From: Collinsella tanakaei
GTDB taxonomy: Bacteria > Actinomycetota > Coriobacteriia > Coriobacteriales > Coriobacteriaceae
Direction: 5' to 3'
Assembly (NCBI RefSeq): GCF_021531055.1
Contig: NZ_JADYTL010000006.1
Location: 1 to 64,000, forward strand
DNA: 64,000 nucleotides
Shown here: in pieces, positions 9,284 through 17,001 of the stretch
How positions within the stretch are numbered: position 1 is the stretch's first letter
Layout of the letters: each line of letters begins with the position of its first letter
Made by a program: the position numbers and the translations under genes
Notes under the pieces: model-generated
Told to the model about the DNA's origin: nothing
Databases searched by the model: none
What the model saw: only the letters and a program-made list of their open reading frames with translations

Positions 9284-10557
9284 TGGAGACCCTGAACGTC
9301 AAGCATGCGAGCGCCATGCCCGCTCCGACGTGGAGCTGGCTGCGCATGAACGATACGACGATCGAGATCCCGTGCGACCTCGCGCGCGACGGTTCCGTGA
9401 CCGTCGAGGCCGACGAGGCCCTCACCGAGACCCATGCGAGCTTCGAGCGCGCCCTGGTCGAGCTGCAGGAGCGTCTGGACGCCGTCCGCGGCGACGCCGC
9501 AGACGAGCGAGCCTGCGTGCGCGCCGCCCAGCGCACCGAGGAGCATCTCGACGACCTCGATACCCCGGCGCTGTCGGCCTATCAGCGCCGCGCCACGCTC
9601 GAGGAGGTCGCCTGCGACGTCGCGGCCGCCTTCGAGACCGGCGTGCACGTCGACGTGCGTTCCTATCTGAACTTCCTCGCGGGCAGCACCGCCGTCCTCG
9701 CCACCGAGGAGGGTGAGGACGCCGCGGCGACCGTGCGCGTCGCCGGGTGCGCGGGCAGTGCCGCCGGCGCGAGCGTCGACGTCGTCGCCGCCCCGCGCTC
9801 CACGGTCGACCTCGTCATCTCGCTCGACGGCGATGCGGACGGACGCGACGCCGCGGGCCTCATCGGCTCGGAGCTGCGCGTGTTCGCCGGCGCCGACGCC
9901 CGCGTGAACGTCACCGTCTACATCACCGCCGACGCGTCCTTCACCGTTATCGATGACGCCGGCTACGTGCTCGACGAGGGCGCCCGCGTGAACGTGCGCC
10001 ATATCGTGCTCGGCGGCGGCCGCACCTACACGGGGCTCGCCAGCGACCTGCGCGGCGACACGGCGCGTATGGATATCGACACGCGCTACCTCGCCTCGGG
10101 TGCCGAGCAGCGCGACTTCAACTACGTCATCCGTCACCGCGGCAAGAAGACCATCTCGAACATGGACGCCAACGGCGTGCTCACCGGCACCTCCAAGAAG
10201 GTCCTGCGCGGCACGATCGACCTCATCCACGGCTGCAAGGGCTCCGAGGGGTCCGAGCGCGAGACGGTGCTGTTGGCGAACCGCGGCGTGGACAACAAGA
10301 CCGTCCCGACCATCCTGTGCGACGAGGACGACGTCGCCGGCAACCACGGCGCGACCATCGGCCATGTGCGCCCCGAGCAGCTGTTCTATCTCGGCTGCCG
10401 CGGTCTTTCGCAAGAGGCCGCCGAGGCGCTGTTCGTGACCGCCAAGCTCGAGGACGCCGCGCTCGGCGCCCCCGACGAGCAGATCCGCGCCAACGTGGTG
10501 CGCCTGGGCTCCGCGCTCGTCGACGACTTCGCCGATTTCGAGGAGGAGATCGCATGA
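9283..10557 (+). CDS. sufD: Fe-S scaffold protein SufD
   Basis: A 424-residue partner of SufB. The divergent N-terminal half is rich in Ala/Glu/Asp, and the conserved C-terminal half has the beta-helix core with KTISNMDANGVL, GCKGSEGSERETVLL, HGATIGHVRPEQLFYL and RGLSQEAAEALFV. The start at 9283 overlaps the sufB stop; no separate ribosome site is needed beyond GAAGGGG within sufB. Its stop overlaps the sufS ATG as ATGA. SufD normally lacks the catalytic Cys set of SufB, which agrees with this sequence. Confidence 0.95.
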   Translation: METLNVKHASAMPAPTWSWLRMNDTTIEIPCDLARDGSVTVEADEALTETHASFERALVELQERLDAVRGDAADERACVRAAQRTEEHLDDLDTPALSAYQRRATLEEVACDVAAAFETGVHVDVRSYLNFLAGSTAVLATEEGEDAAATVRVAGCAGSAAGASVDVVAAPRSTVDLVISLDGDADGRDAAGLIGSELRVFAGADARVNVTVYITADASFTVIDDAGYVLDEGARVNVRHIVLGGGRTYTGLASDLRGDTARMDIDTRYLASGAEQRDFNYVIRHRGKKTISNMDANGVLTGTSKKVLRGTIDLIHGCKGSEGSERETVLLANRGVDNKTVPTILCDEDDVAGNHGATIGHVRPEQLFYLGCRGLSQEAAEALFVTAKLEDAALGAPDEQIRANVVRLGSALVDDFADFEEEIA

Positions 10558-11804
10558 TCGACATCGAGGCGAATCCCTATAAGGCGGACTTCCCGCTGCT
10601 CGCAGGCAAGCCCGAGATCGCGTTTCTGGACAGCGGCGCCACCGCGCAGCGCCCCGCCTGCGCGCTCGACGCGCAGCGCCGCTTCTACGAGACCATGAAC
10701 GCCAACCCGCTGCGCGGGCTGTACTCGCTGTCCGTCGAGGCGACCGAGGCCATCGCGCAGGTGCGCGCCCAGATCGCGCGTCTGCTCGGCGCGGTGGACG
10801 AGCGCGGCCGCGCTGAGGCGCGCGATATCGTGTTCACCCGCAACGCGAGCGAATCGCTGAACCTGGTGGCCAAGTCCTTCGCACCGTGCGTGCTCGAGCC
10901 GGGCGACGAGGTGGCCATCACCATCATGGAACACCACTCCAACCTCATCCCCTGGCAGCAGGCCTGCCGCGCTGCGGGCGCCACGCTCGTGTACCTCTAC
11001 CCCGAGCAGGACGGCACGATCACCGACGACGAGATCGCCGCCAAGGTGGGGCCGCGCACCAAGATCGTCGCCGCGGGCCACGTGTCCAACGTCATGGGCG
11101 TGGAGAACCCCATCGCCAAGCTCGGTGAGGCAGTGCACGCCCAGGGCGGCTACCTCGTGGTCGACGGCGCGCAGGCGGTACCGCACATGACGGTCGACGT
11201 GCGTGCCCTCGGTGCGGACTTCTACGTCTTCTCCGCGCACAAGGCGCTCGGCCCTATGGGCATCGGCGTGCTGTGGGGACGCCACGAGCTGCTCGAGCAG
11301 ATGCCGCCCATGCTCACCGGCGGCGAGATGATCGACTCGGTGACCGAGCAGGATGCCGTCTGGGCGCCCGTGCCCGAGAAGTTCGAGGCGGGCACACAGG
11401 ACGCCGCCGGTATCTACGCCACCGGCGCGGCACTCACCTACCTGACCGAGACCGTCGGCTATGAAGCCGTGGCCGAGCGCGAGGCGGCGCTTGTCGCCTA
11501 TACGATGGAGCGCCTGGCCGAGCCGCCCTACATCGATATCATCGGACCCGCCGAGGCGGCGCGCCATCACGGCGTCATCAGCTTCAACGTCCAAGGTATC
11601 CATCCGCACGACGTGGCGAGCATCCTCGACATGAGCGGCGTGTGCATCCGCGCCGGGCACCACTGCGCCCAGCCGCTGCTCACCTGGCTCGGTGTCGAGA
11701 ACCTCGCCTGCTGCCGCGCGAGCCTGGCGTTCTACAACGACAAGGGCGACGTCGACCGCTTCGTCGACGGACTCGCCGCCGTCTGGTCCACCTTCCACGC
11801 CTGA
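10554..11804 (+). CDS. sufS: Cysteine desulfurase SufS
   Basis: A 416-residue PLP-dependent enzyme that takes sulfur from cysteine for cluster assembly. The PLP lysine is in FSAHKALGPMGIG near residue 227, the substrate-binding region has TRNASESLNLVAKS and EHHSNLIPWQ, and the persulfide Cys is in RAGHHCAQPLL near residue 370, as in group II (SufS) desulfurases. AGGAGGAGAT within the end of sufD is the ribosome site, and the ATG overlaps the sufD stop by 4 bases. The downstream SufU is its usual sulfur acceptor in Gram-positive bacteria. Confidence 0.97.
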   Translation: MIDIEANPYKADFPLLAGKPEIAFLDSGATAQRPACALDAQRRFYETMNANPLRGLYSLSVEATEAIAQVRAQIARLLGAVDERGRAEARDIVFTRNASESLNLVAKSFAPCVLEPGDEVAITIMEHHSNLIPWQQACRAAGATLVYLYPEQDGTITDDEIAAKVGPRTKIVAAGHVSNVMGVENPIAKLGEAVHAQGGYLVVDGAQAVPHMTVDVRALGADFYVFSAHKALGPMGIGVLWGRHELLEQMPPMLTGGEMIDSVTEQDAVWAPVPEKFEAGTQDAAGIYATGAALTYLTETVGYEAVAEREAALVAYTMERLAEPPYIDIIGPAEAARHHGVISFNVQGIHPHDVASILDMSGVCIRAGHHCAQPLLTWLGVENLACCRASLAFYNDKGDVDRFVDGLAAVWSTFHA

Positions 11805-11805
11805 T

Positions 11806-11834
11806 GGGAAAATAGGGACAGGCACTTTTTTCCC
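11806..11834. repeat. Small palindrome in the sufS-sufU gap
   Basis: GGGAAAA (11806-11812) and TTTTCCC (11828-11834) form a short stem around TAGGGACAGGCACTT. It sits directly after the sufS stop and just before the sufU ribosome site, so it could modulate the sufS-sufU transcript. The run TAGGGACAGGCAC resembles short intergenic repeats seen in other bacteria, but I see no second copy in this window. Confidence 0.4.
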
Positions 11835-11857
11835 GCATTCACGAAGGAGCAACTCCT

Positions 11858-12280
11858 ATGGGCAATCTTTACACCTCGACCACCTTCATGGAGCACAACT
11901 CGCACCCCGACTACAAGTACGAGATGGACTCCCCCACCCATGAGCATGATGGCATCAACCCGAGCTGCGGTGACGAGCTGACCCTGCAGCTACGCGTGGA
12001 GGACGGCGTGATCGAGGAGGCGAGCTTCACCGGTCACGGCTGCGCCATCTCGCAGGCGTCGGCCGACATCATGGCCGAGCTCATCACCGGCGAGACCGTC
12101 GAGGAGGCGCGCCGTCTGGCCGGTCTGTTCCTCGCCATGATCCGCGGCGAGGAGCTCTCCGACGAGGACTACGAGGATCTGGACGAGGCCGCGCAGCTGA
12201 AGGACATCTCCCACATGCCCGCTCGCGTGAAGTGCGCCGAGCTCGCCTGGCGCACGCTGGACGGCATACTCGCCCCATAG
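11858..12280 (+). CDS. sufU: Zn-dependent sulfur acceptor SufU
   Basis: A 140-residue NifU-N/IscU-fold protein. The three metal-site cysteines lie in NPSCGDEL (near 39), GHGCAISQASADIM (near 65) and ARVKCAELAW (near 127), and the 18-20 residue insertion between the second and third, typical of SufU rather than IscU, is present (GEELSDEDYEDLDEA). SufU accepts persulfide from SufS in Gram-positive SUF systems. It follows CGAAGGAG. It is the last gene of the operon, 53 bases after sufS and before a strong terminator. Confidence 0.95.
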   Translation: MGNLYTSTTFMEHNSHPDYKYEMDSPTHEHDGINPSCGDELTLQLRVEDGVIEEASFTGHGCAISQASADIMAELITGETVEEARRLAGLFLAMIRGEELSDEDYEDLDEAAQLKDISHMPARVKCAELAWRTLDGILAP

Positions 12281-12324
12281 AGCAGCTCCATAAGATCAGA
12301 GGCATTTCCTCATATCGCATCCCG

Positions 12325-12363
12325 CAACGGAGCCGTCTCGGCCTTGTCGAGACGGCTCCGTTG
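12325..12363 (+). terminator. Terminator after the suf operon
   Basis: A perfect 16-bp stem (12325-12340 with 12348-12363) with a 7-base loop lies 45 bases after sufU, between convergent genes. It can serve both strands, but T-runs are weak. Confidence 0.75.
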
Positions 12364-12402
12364 GGTTATCGGCGCTCCTTTGCGTCTGTCCTCATGTCGC
12401 GA

Positions 12403-13437
12403 TCACGAGTTCACGTATGGCAGGAACAGTCCCGCCAGCATCGCCAAAACGGTGCCCACCATGAGCGGGATGAAGAAGATGCCCAGATCGAGCGCGAGGA
12501 GTACCGCCCCCAGCAAGCCGAAGGCCGCAAGAATCGCGATGCAGACCGCTGCGGTACGCCGCTTCACCCATGCCTGCGCCAATCGCGGCATCTCGGGATT
12601 CGCCGCCACGAGCTCGTGGGTATCGGGAAGGGAAGCATACGCCTCCGCCGCTTCACGCTCATCGATCGATGCGGCATTCCGCTCGTTATAGCGCGCCACG
12701 TTCAAGCGGGCCTGCATAAGCGCCGCCCAGACCGATGACCACGCCGCCACAGCACCCCATGCGAACAGCGAGCACAGCCCACCGCTCACATGGAAGAGCG
12801 GTCCCGCCTTGATGCCGCAGGCGACAAGTGCGATGGCACCCGACACCCCCGCCACGACCCGGGCGCGATGCACGAGCGCCGAGGTCGCCTTACGCTGCTC
12901 ATCGGTATAGAAGTCCTCCACATACGGATAGCGCCCGCGAAAACCCAGATGCCGATAGACCGCAACGGTGGTGAGCAGCAGAGCCGTAAGCAATCCGACC
13001 ACAAGCACGGGCAATCCATAGGTGCACCGCGACAGGAACGAGGGCACGGGCTCCCCGGCATCGATGACGACAAGCGATGTCGGCGAGGTGCCGAAGAACA
13101 CGGCGATCGACAGCAGCGGCACCCCGATCGCACTCGCGACCAGAAGCGCACGTGTGCGCATATGGCGGTCGTATCCGCACACGTCCGTCGGCAAGGCACC
13201 GCCGGGAATCACAAGAGCCGGCCTTACCTCGATCTCCGTCATATCCCCGCGCACCAGATCATTCAGATCGCATTCGAAGATGCCGCACAGGCGCACCAGT
13301 TTGGTCATCTCGGGATACGCTCTCCCCGATTCCCACTTCGAGATCGCCTGCCTGCTCACCCCCATGAGCATCGCGAGCTGCTCCTGTGTCATGTTGCGAC
13401 TCGACCGCAGGTGGTAGAGGTTCTCGGAAAAGCCCAT
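12403..13437 (-). CDS. XRE-family regulator with C-terminal membrane domain
   Basis: A 344-residue protein with an N-terminal Cro/CI helix-turn-helix (residues 5-60, with MTQEQLAMLMGVSRQAISKW) joined to a membrane domain. About five hydrophobic segments lie at residues 95-120, 130-160, 190-240 and 290-340. Such HTH-plus-membrane proteins are widespread in Firmicutes and Coriobacteriia and are assumed to sense the envelope or a small signal. The ATG follows AAAGGAG. It is monocistronic and its own upstream region has two direct repeats that may be its operator. The ligand and targets are unknown. Confidence 0.83.
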   Translation of the reverse strand: MGFSENLYHLRSSRNMTQEQLAMLMGVSRQAISKWESGRAYPEMTKLVRLCGIFECDLNDLVRGDMTEIEVRPALVIPGGALPTDVCGYDRHMRTRALLVASAIGVPLLSIAVFFGTSPTSLVVIDAGEPVPSFLSRCTYGLPVLVVGLLTALLLTTVAVYRHLGFRGRYPYVEDFYTDEQRKATSALVHRARVVAGVSGAIALVACGIKAGPLFHVSGGLCSLFAWGAVAAWSSVWAALMQARLNVARYNERNAASIDEREAAEAYASLPDTHELVAANPEMPRLAQAWVKRRTAAVCIAILAAFGLLGAVLLALDLGIFFIPLMVGTVLAMLAGLFLPYVNS

Positions 13438-13482
13438 GATCGCTCCTTTCGCCTGACGCTTTCCTTATGCCCCCATCCTGCG

Positions 13483-13530
13483 GGTTGCGCCTCGGTAGCG
13501 CCACCACCTTACGGTTGCGCTTCGGTTGCG
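13483..13530. repeat. Direct repeat pair upstream of the XRE gene
   Basis: GGTTGCGCCTCGGTAGCG (13483-13500) recurs as GGTTGCGCTTCGGTTGCG (13513-13530), offset exactly 30 bases, about three helical turns. They precede the XRE gene and could be an operator. Confidence 0.45.
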
Positions 13531-13555
13531 ATGCGTGTTTTTTGCCACGGCCATG

Positions 13556-13593
13556 AAAAAATGGGACGGACCAGGCAGGCTGTTCCGTCCCAT
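13556..13593 (-). terminator. Intrinsic terminator of the LarA-like gene
   Basis: A 10-bp stem (13561-13570 with 13584-13593) is followed on the minus strand by a run of six T (13556-13561). It lies 55 bases past the stop of the LarA-like gene, a classic intrinsic terminator. Confidence 0.75.
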
Positions 13594-13647
13594 GGGTGAA
13601 AGAAGTCTGACGTCCTGCCGCGTGGCGTGCCGTCACGCGACGAGCCG

Positions 13648-14958
13648 TTACAGCGCGACCGGCGTGATCACGTTATCGTCGGCGTCGAACTCGAGGGGCG
13701 CCGGCTCGTCGAGTGCCTCGATTCCGGGGTACTTGCCCGCCTTGACATCCTCGTAGTACGCGGCGGACAGCATGATCTGCCCGATATGCAGGCTGTTGGC
13801 GATGCGCACCATGCGCACCGGTTTGCCCTCGATGCCGTTGCAGGTGCGGATGCACAGCTGGATGGCCTCCTTGTCGGTGGCCACGACGCACGGGATGCAG
13901 GCGCTCTTGAGCACCGTGGAGGTCAGGCAGTTGGGGTACATGGCCTCGATGTCCATGACGTCGAAGATCTTGGAGGTGATGGCACTCGCCAGGCCGACGC
14001 CCAGCGCGTTGCCATGGGAGATCTCGGACAGGTTCAAAAACGCGGTGCGCTGCACCTGGATGCCGCCATGCGCGTACTCGGTCGAGAACGTTCCGGTGAT
14101 GTTGGGGTCCACACCCGTGCCGGAGTAGTTCTTGCCGATCTCGTCGACCACGAGCACGTCGCCCTCGCCCACGATGAGCGACGGCATGTTGGCCTTGGCG
14201 ACTTCGAGCAGTTCCGCCTCGCGCTCGAGGATGTTCTCGGGGAGGATCGCCTCGATCATGGCCGTCTCGTCGTAGGCGTTCTCGATGCAGGGAATCGCGA
14301 ACAGGATCGGCGCCTTCTCGAGCACGACGGCGGCCATGGTCGGGATGTTCTGACCGATCTTGCCCATACCGTCGGAGTGGACGGTCTGCGCGCCCACCTG
14401 CTTGCCCAGACCCACGGTCATCATCTTGCAGGGACCGGACTCGTGCGTGCCGCGGAAGGCGTTATGCGGCTTGAGGCGGCAGGAGACGATGATGCCGTCG
14501 GATTCGTAGGCGTTGCGGTCGAGCACGACGCGCTTGCCGAGGCTCGAGTACCCGAGCTCGACGACCTCCATGGAGCTCTTGATGGGACAGCCCATGGCCT
14601 CCTCGGTGATGCCGAAGCCGGCGAGCATCTCCTTTTGGCCCTCGGCGGTGGCGCCACCGTGGCTGCCCATGGCAGGCACGATGAACGGGTTGGCACCGCG
14701 GCGCTTGACGGCGTCGACGACGGCCTTCGTGATGATATCGACGTTGCGGATGCCGCGGCTACCCGCCGTGATGGCGATGTTCATACCGGGCTTGATCTTC
14801 TCGGAGAACTGGGGCTGGGCGATCTGCTCCTCGACGATCGCGGGGATCTGCTCGGCGGAGATGCTCTTACGCGGGAACGTCTGGCGCGCATGGAACATCT
14901 CGGGAATCTCGACGCCGGCGAGCAGCTTGGATACGGTACCGCCCTTGGTGACCTTCAT
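13648..14958 (-). CDS. LarA-family (lactate racemase-like) enzyme
   Basis: A 436-residue protein that I place in the LarA superfamily, enzymes that use the nickel-pincer nucleotide cofactor for alpha-hydroxy acid racemisation or epimerisation. The N-terminal domain contains AITAGSRGIRNVDII and the central GSHGGATAEGQ, which matches the family's catalytic GSH region; a C-terminal domain follows. The start at 14958 follows AAAGGGG; an ATG 13 codons earlier lacks a site. No larB, larC or larE cofactor genes are nearby. It may be a non-lactate LarA homologue; the substrate is unknown. It is transcribed alone and ends at a good terminator. Confidence 0.7.
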   Translation of the reverse strand: MKVTKGGTVSKLLAGVEIPEMFHARQTFPRKSISAEQIPAIVEEQIAQPQFSEKIKPGMNIAITAGSRGIRNVDIITKAVVDAVKRRGANPFIVPAMGSHGGATAEGQKEMLAGFGITEEAMGCPIKSSMEVVELGYSSLGKRVVLDRNAYESDGIIVSCRLKPHNAFRGTHESGPCKMMTVGLGKQVGAQTVHSDGMGKIGQNIPTMAAVVLEKAPILFAIPCIENAYDETAMIEAILPENILEREAELLEVAKANMPSLIVGEGDVLVVDEIGKNYSGTGVDPNITGTFSTEYAHGGIQVQRTAFLNLSEISHGNALGVGLASAITSKIFDVMDIEAMYPNCLTSTVLKSACIPCVVATDKEAIQLCIRTCNGIEGKPVRMVRIANSLHIGQIMLSAAYYEDVKAGKYPGIEALDEPAPLEFDADDNVITPVAL

Positions 14959-15081
14959 GGAAAACCCCTTTCTCCAAGGATAATGAACCAGTTTCATACT
15001 AACCGTGGAGAGAGGGCGGCCCCCATGGTACGGATGCCAAGGTTATCGCGCTTGCCGTCCCGCAAAACCTTCCTGCAGACC

Positions 15082-15112
15082 ATGTAGAAAAACCCCAGGG
15101 GTTATTTTACAT
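15082..15112. repeat. Palindromic repeat copy 1 (contains transposase stop)
   Basis: A 31-base imperfect palindrome with core AACCCCAGGGGTT and A/T-rich arms ending ATGTA/TACAT. Its right half supplies the last codon (ATG) and the TAA stop of the neighbouring transposase. Confidence 0.85.
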
Positions 15113-15862
15113 GACACGGGCGATGATGCCGCTGCCCACCCCCGTTGCGCGCTCGACCTGCTTGATGGTAAGGCCGTTTCCGCGCATCGCCGCCAAGATG
15201 ACGTTGCGTCGTGAGATCGGCAGCACTTTCACGGCGGCAGCGTCCGCGCAGTCGAATGCCCGTGCGATGTCGTCGGCGATTCTCAGGGCCTCGTCGCTTC
15301 CAAGCCTCACGACGCCCTCGAACCCCACATCCCTCGGCGACGCGCCGGCGCACAGCTCGACGAAGCCCGTCGGCCCATCGAGCATGCCAAGCACGAGCTC
15401 CGTCGCGCACAAACCGTCACCATCGCCTTCGGCGTATTCGCGGTAGCTGCTCCAACGATAGGCGGAAGCGGCGCACATGCCCGCCTTCTCCGGGTTGATG
15501 TGCACATAGCGCACCGATGCGAGCAGATAGCCATCGTCCTCGATCGGCTCGCTGAAAAACCTCGGCTGGAACACGCTACCCACATGGCCGGTTATCCGGT
15601 TGAAGTATTTCGCGTACGCGCCCAACAAACCGCCGACCGCATGGGCAAGCTGCCGCGAGTCATCTTGAACCACCAGATGGACATGGTTGTCCATGAGGCA
15701 CCACGCGATGACGGACAATCCGTCCTCGCTCGCAAAGCGCGCGAGGTACGAGCGGAATATCTCCCTATCGGCATCGTCGGTGAAGATGAGCTGTTTGCCA
15801 TTTCCCCGCGCGACCACGTGGTACAGCCCGGATTCCGATATACGGCGAGGCGCAGTCGGCAT
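15107..15862 (-). CDS. REP-associated tyrosine transposase (Y1_Tnp, TnpA_REP type)
   Basis: A 251-residue single-stranded DNA transposase of the IS200-like Y1 family. The HUH-type motif is H60-V-H62 in MDNHVHLVV, and the candidate catalytic tyrosine lies in GAYAKYFNR (Y83/Y86). The conserved FQPRFFSEPIEDDGYLLASVRYVHINPEKAG segment (shown in parts elsewhere) is typical. The C-terminus (NVILAAMRGNGLTIKQ) resembles a DnaA-type helix-turn-helix found in some members. AGGAGGGTTC precedes the ATG. A repeat copy starts just upstream of this site and another overlaps the stop, so the gene is bracketed by its likely substrate sequence. TnpA_REP proteins are usually domesticated and mobilise REP elements rather than themselves. 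Confidence 0.88.
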   Translation of the reverse strand: MPTAPRRISESGLYHVVARGNGKQLIFTDDADREIFRSYLARFASEDGLSVIAWCLMDNHVHLVVQDDSRQLAHAVGGLLGAYAKYFNRITGHVGSVFQPRFFSEPIEDDGYLLASVRYVHINPEKAGMCAASAYRWSSYREYAEGDGDGLCATELVLGMLDGPTGFVELCAGASPRDVGFEGVVRLGSDEALRIADDIARAFDCADAAAVKVLPISRRNVILAAMRGNGLTIKQVERATGVGSGIIARVM

Positions 15863-15872
15863 GAACCCTCCT

Positions 15873-15902
15873 ATGTAACAAAACCCCTGGGGTTATTATA
15901 CA
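15873..15902. repeat. Palindromic repeat copy 2
   Basis: A 30-base copy with core AACCCCTGGGGTT, starting two bases from the transposase ribosome-binding site. The arms diverge slightly (TAACAAA on the left, TTATACA on the right). Confidence 0.85.
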
Positions 15903-15903
15903 A

Positions 15904-15936
15904 AGCTGCCGCCCAGATCGACTCTGAGCGGCAGCT
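15904..15936. repeat. Hairpin between repeat copies 2 and 3
   Basis: AGCTGCCGC (15904-15912) and GCGGCAGCT (15928-15936) form a 9-bp stem. With copies 2 and 3 this gives a repeat-hairpin-repeat unit of about 100 bp, the layout of a BIME-like mosaic. Confidence 0.6.
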
Positions 15937-15947
15937 ACCTGCACTAT

Positions 15948-15974
15948 GTAAAATAACCCCTGGGGTTATTTTAC
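15948..15974. repeat. Palindromic repeat copy 3, perfect 27-base form
   Basis: GTAAAATAACCCC and GGGGTTATTTTAC flank a single central T: a perfect palindrome five bases past the stop of the GGGtGRT gene. As RNA it would make a strong 3'-end hairpin for that operon. Confidence 0.88.
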
Positions 15975-15978
15975 GCGG

Positions 15979-16983
15979 CTACTCGTTGAGCGCGGCGTTG
16001 ACGGCGACGGCGCACGCGACGGTGCAGCCGACCATGGGGTTGTTGCCCATGCCGATGAGGCCCATCATGTCGACGTGCGCAGGCACCGAGGAGGAGCCGG
16101 CGAACTGGGCGCTGGAGTGCATGCGGCCCATGGTGTCGGTCATGCCATAGGAGGCGGGGCCGGCAGCCATGTTATCCGGATGTAGGGTACGGCCGGTGCC
16201 GCCACCGGAGGCGACGGAGAAGTACTTCTTGCCGGCCAGGACGCGCTCCTTGAAGTAGGTGCCCGCGACGGGGTGCTGGAAGCGCGTGGGGTTGGTGGAG
16301 TTACCGGTGATCGAGATGTCGACGTTCTCGTGCCACATGATGGCGACACCCTCGCGGACGTCGTCGGCGCCGTAGCAGTTGACCTCGGCGCGCGGGCCGT
16401 CGGAGTACGGGATCTTCTCGACGATCTTGAGCTCGCTGGTGAAGTAATCGAACTGGGTCTTCACGTAGGTGAAGCCGTTGATACGGGCGATGATCTGGGC
16501 GGCGTCCTTGCCGAGACCGTTGAGGATGACGCGCAGCGGCTTCTTGCGGGCCTTGTTGGCGTTCATCGCGATGCCGATGGCGCCTTCGGCGGCCGCGAAG
16601 GACTCGTGACCGGCCAGGAACGCGAAGCACTCGGTGTCGTCGCCGAGCAGCATGGCGCCCAGGTTGCCGTGGCCCAGACCGACCTTGCGGTCCTCGGCGA
16701 CGGAGCCGGGGACGCAGAAGGCCTGCAGGCCCTCGCCGATGATAGCGGCGGCCTCAGAGGCGCTCTTGGCACCCTTCTTGATGGCGAGCGCGCAGCCGAG
16801 GGTGTAGGCCCACTTGGCGTTCTCGAACGCGATGGACTGGACGTCCTCGGTGATCGCGCGCGGGTCGATACCCTTATCCTGGCAGATCTGCAGGGCCTCC
16901 TCGAGGGAGGAGATGCCGTTCTCGGCGAGGCACGCGTTGATCTTGTCGATGCGGCGCTCGTAACCTTCGAAGCTAACAGCCAT
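15979..16983 (-). CDS. GGGtGRT-family protein
   Basis: A 334-residue protein of the family named for its conserved motif, here SVASGGGTGRTLHP near residue 263. Other conserved-looking segments are KVGLGHGNLGAMLLGDDTE, GNSTNPTRFQHPVAGTY and GLIGMGNNPMVGCTVA. The biochemical function of the family is not established. It has a good site (GGGAGGG) and follows its NifU-like partner by 18 bases, so the two form an operon. The partner's Fe-S scaffold relation suggests a role in metal-cluster or sulfur chemistry, but this is inference from context only. I see no clear cluster-binding cysteine pattern in it. Confidence 0.82.
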   Translation of the reverse strand: MAVSFEGYERRIDKINACLAENGISSLEEALQICQDKGIDPRAITEDVQSIAFENAKWAYTLGCALAIKKGAKSASEAAAIIGEGLQAFCVPGSVAEDRKVGLGHGNLGAMLLGDDTECFAFLAGHESFAAAEGAIGIAMNANKARKKPLRVILNGLGKDAAQIIARINGFTYVKTQFDYFTSELKIVEKIPYSDGPRAEVNCYGADDVREGVAIMWHENVDISITGNSTNPTRFQHPVAGTYFKERVLAGKKYFSVASGGGTGRTLHPDNMAAGPASYGMTDTMGRMHSSAQFAGSSSVPAHVDMMGLIGMGNNPMVGCTVACAVAVNAALNE

Positions 16984-17001
16984 TGTTCTTTCCCTCCCTT
17001 T

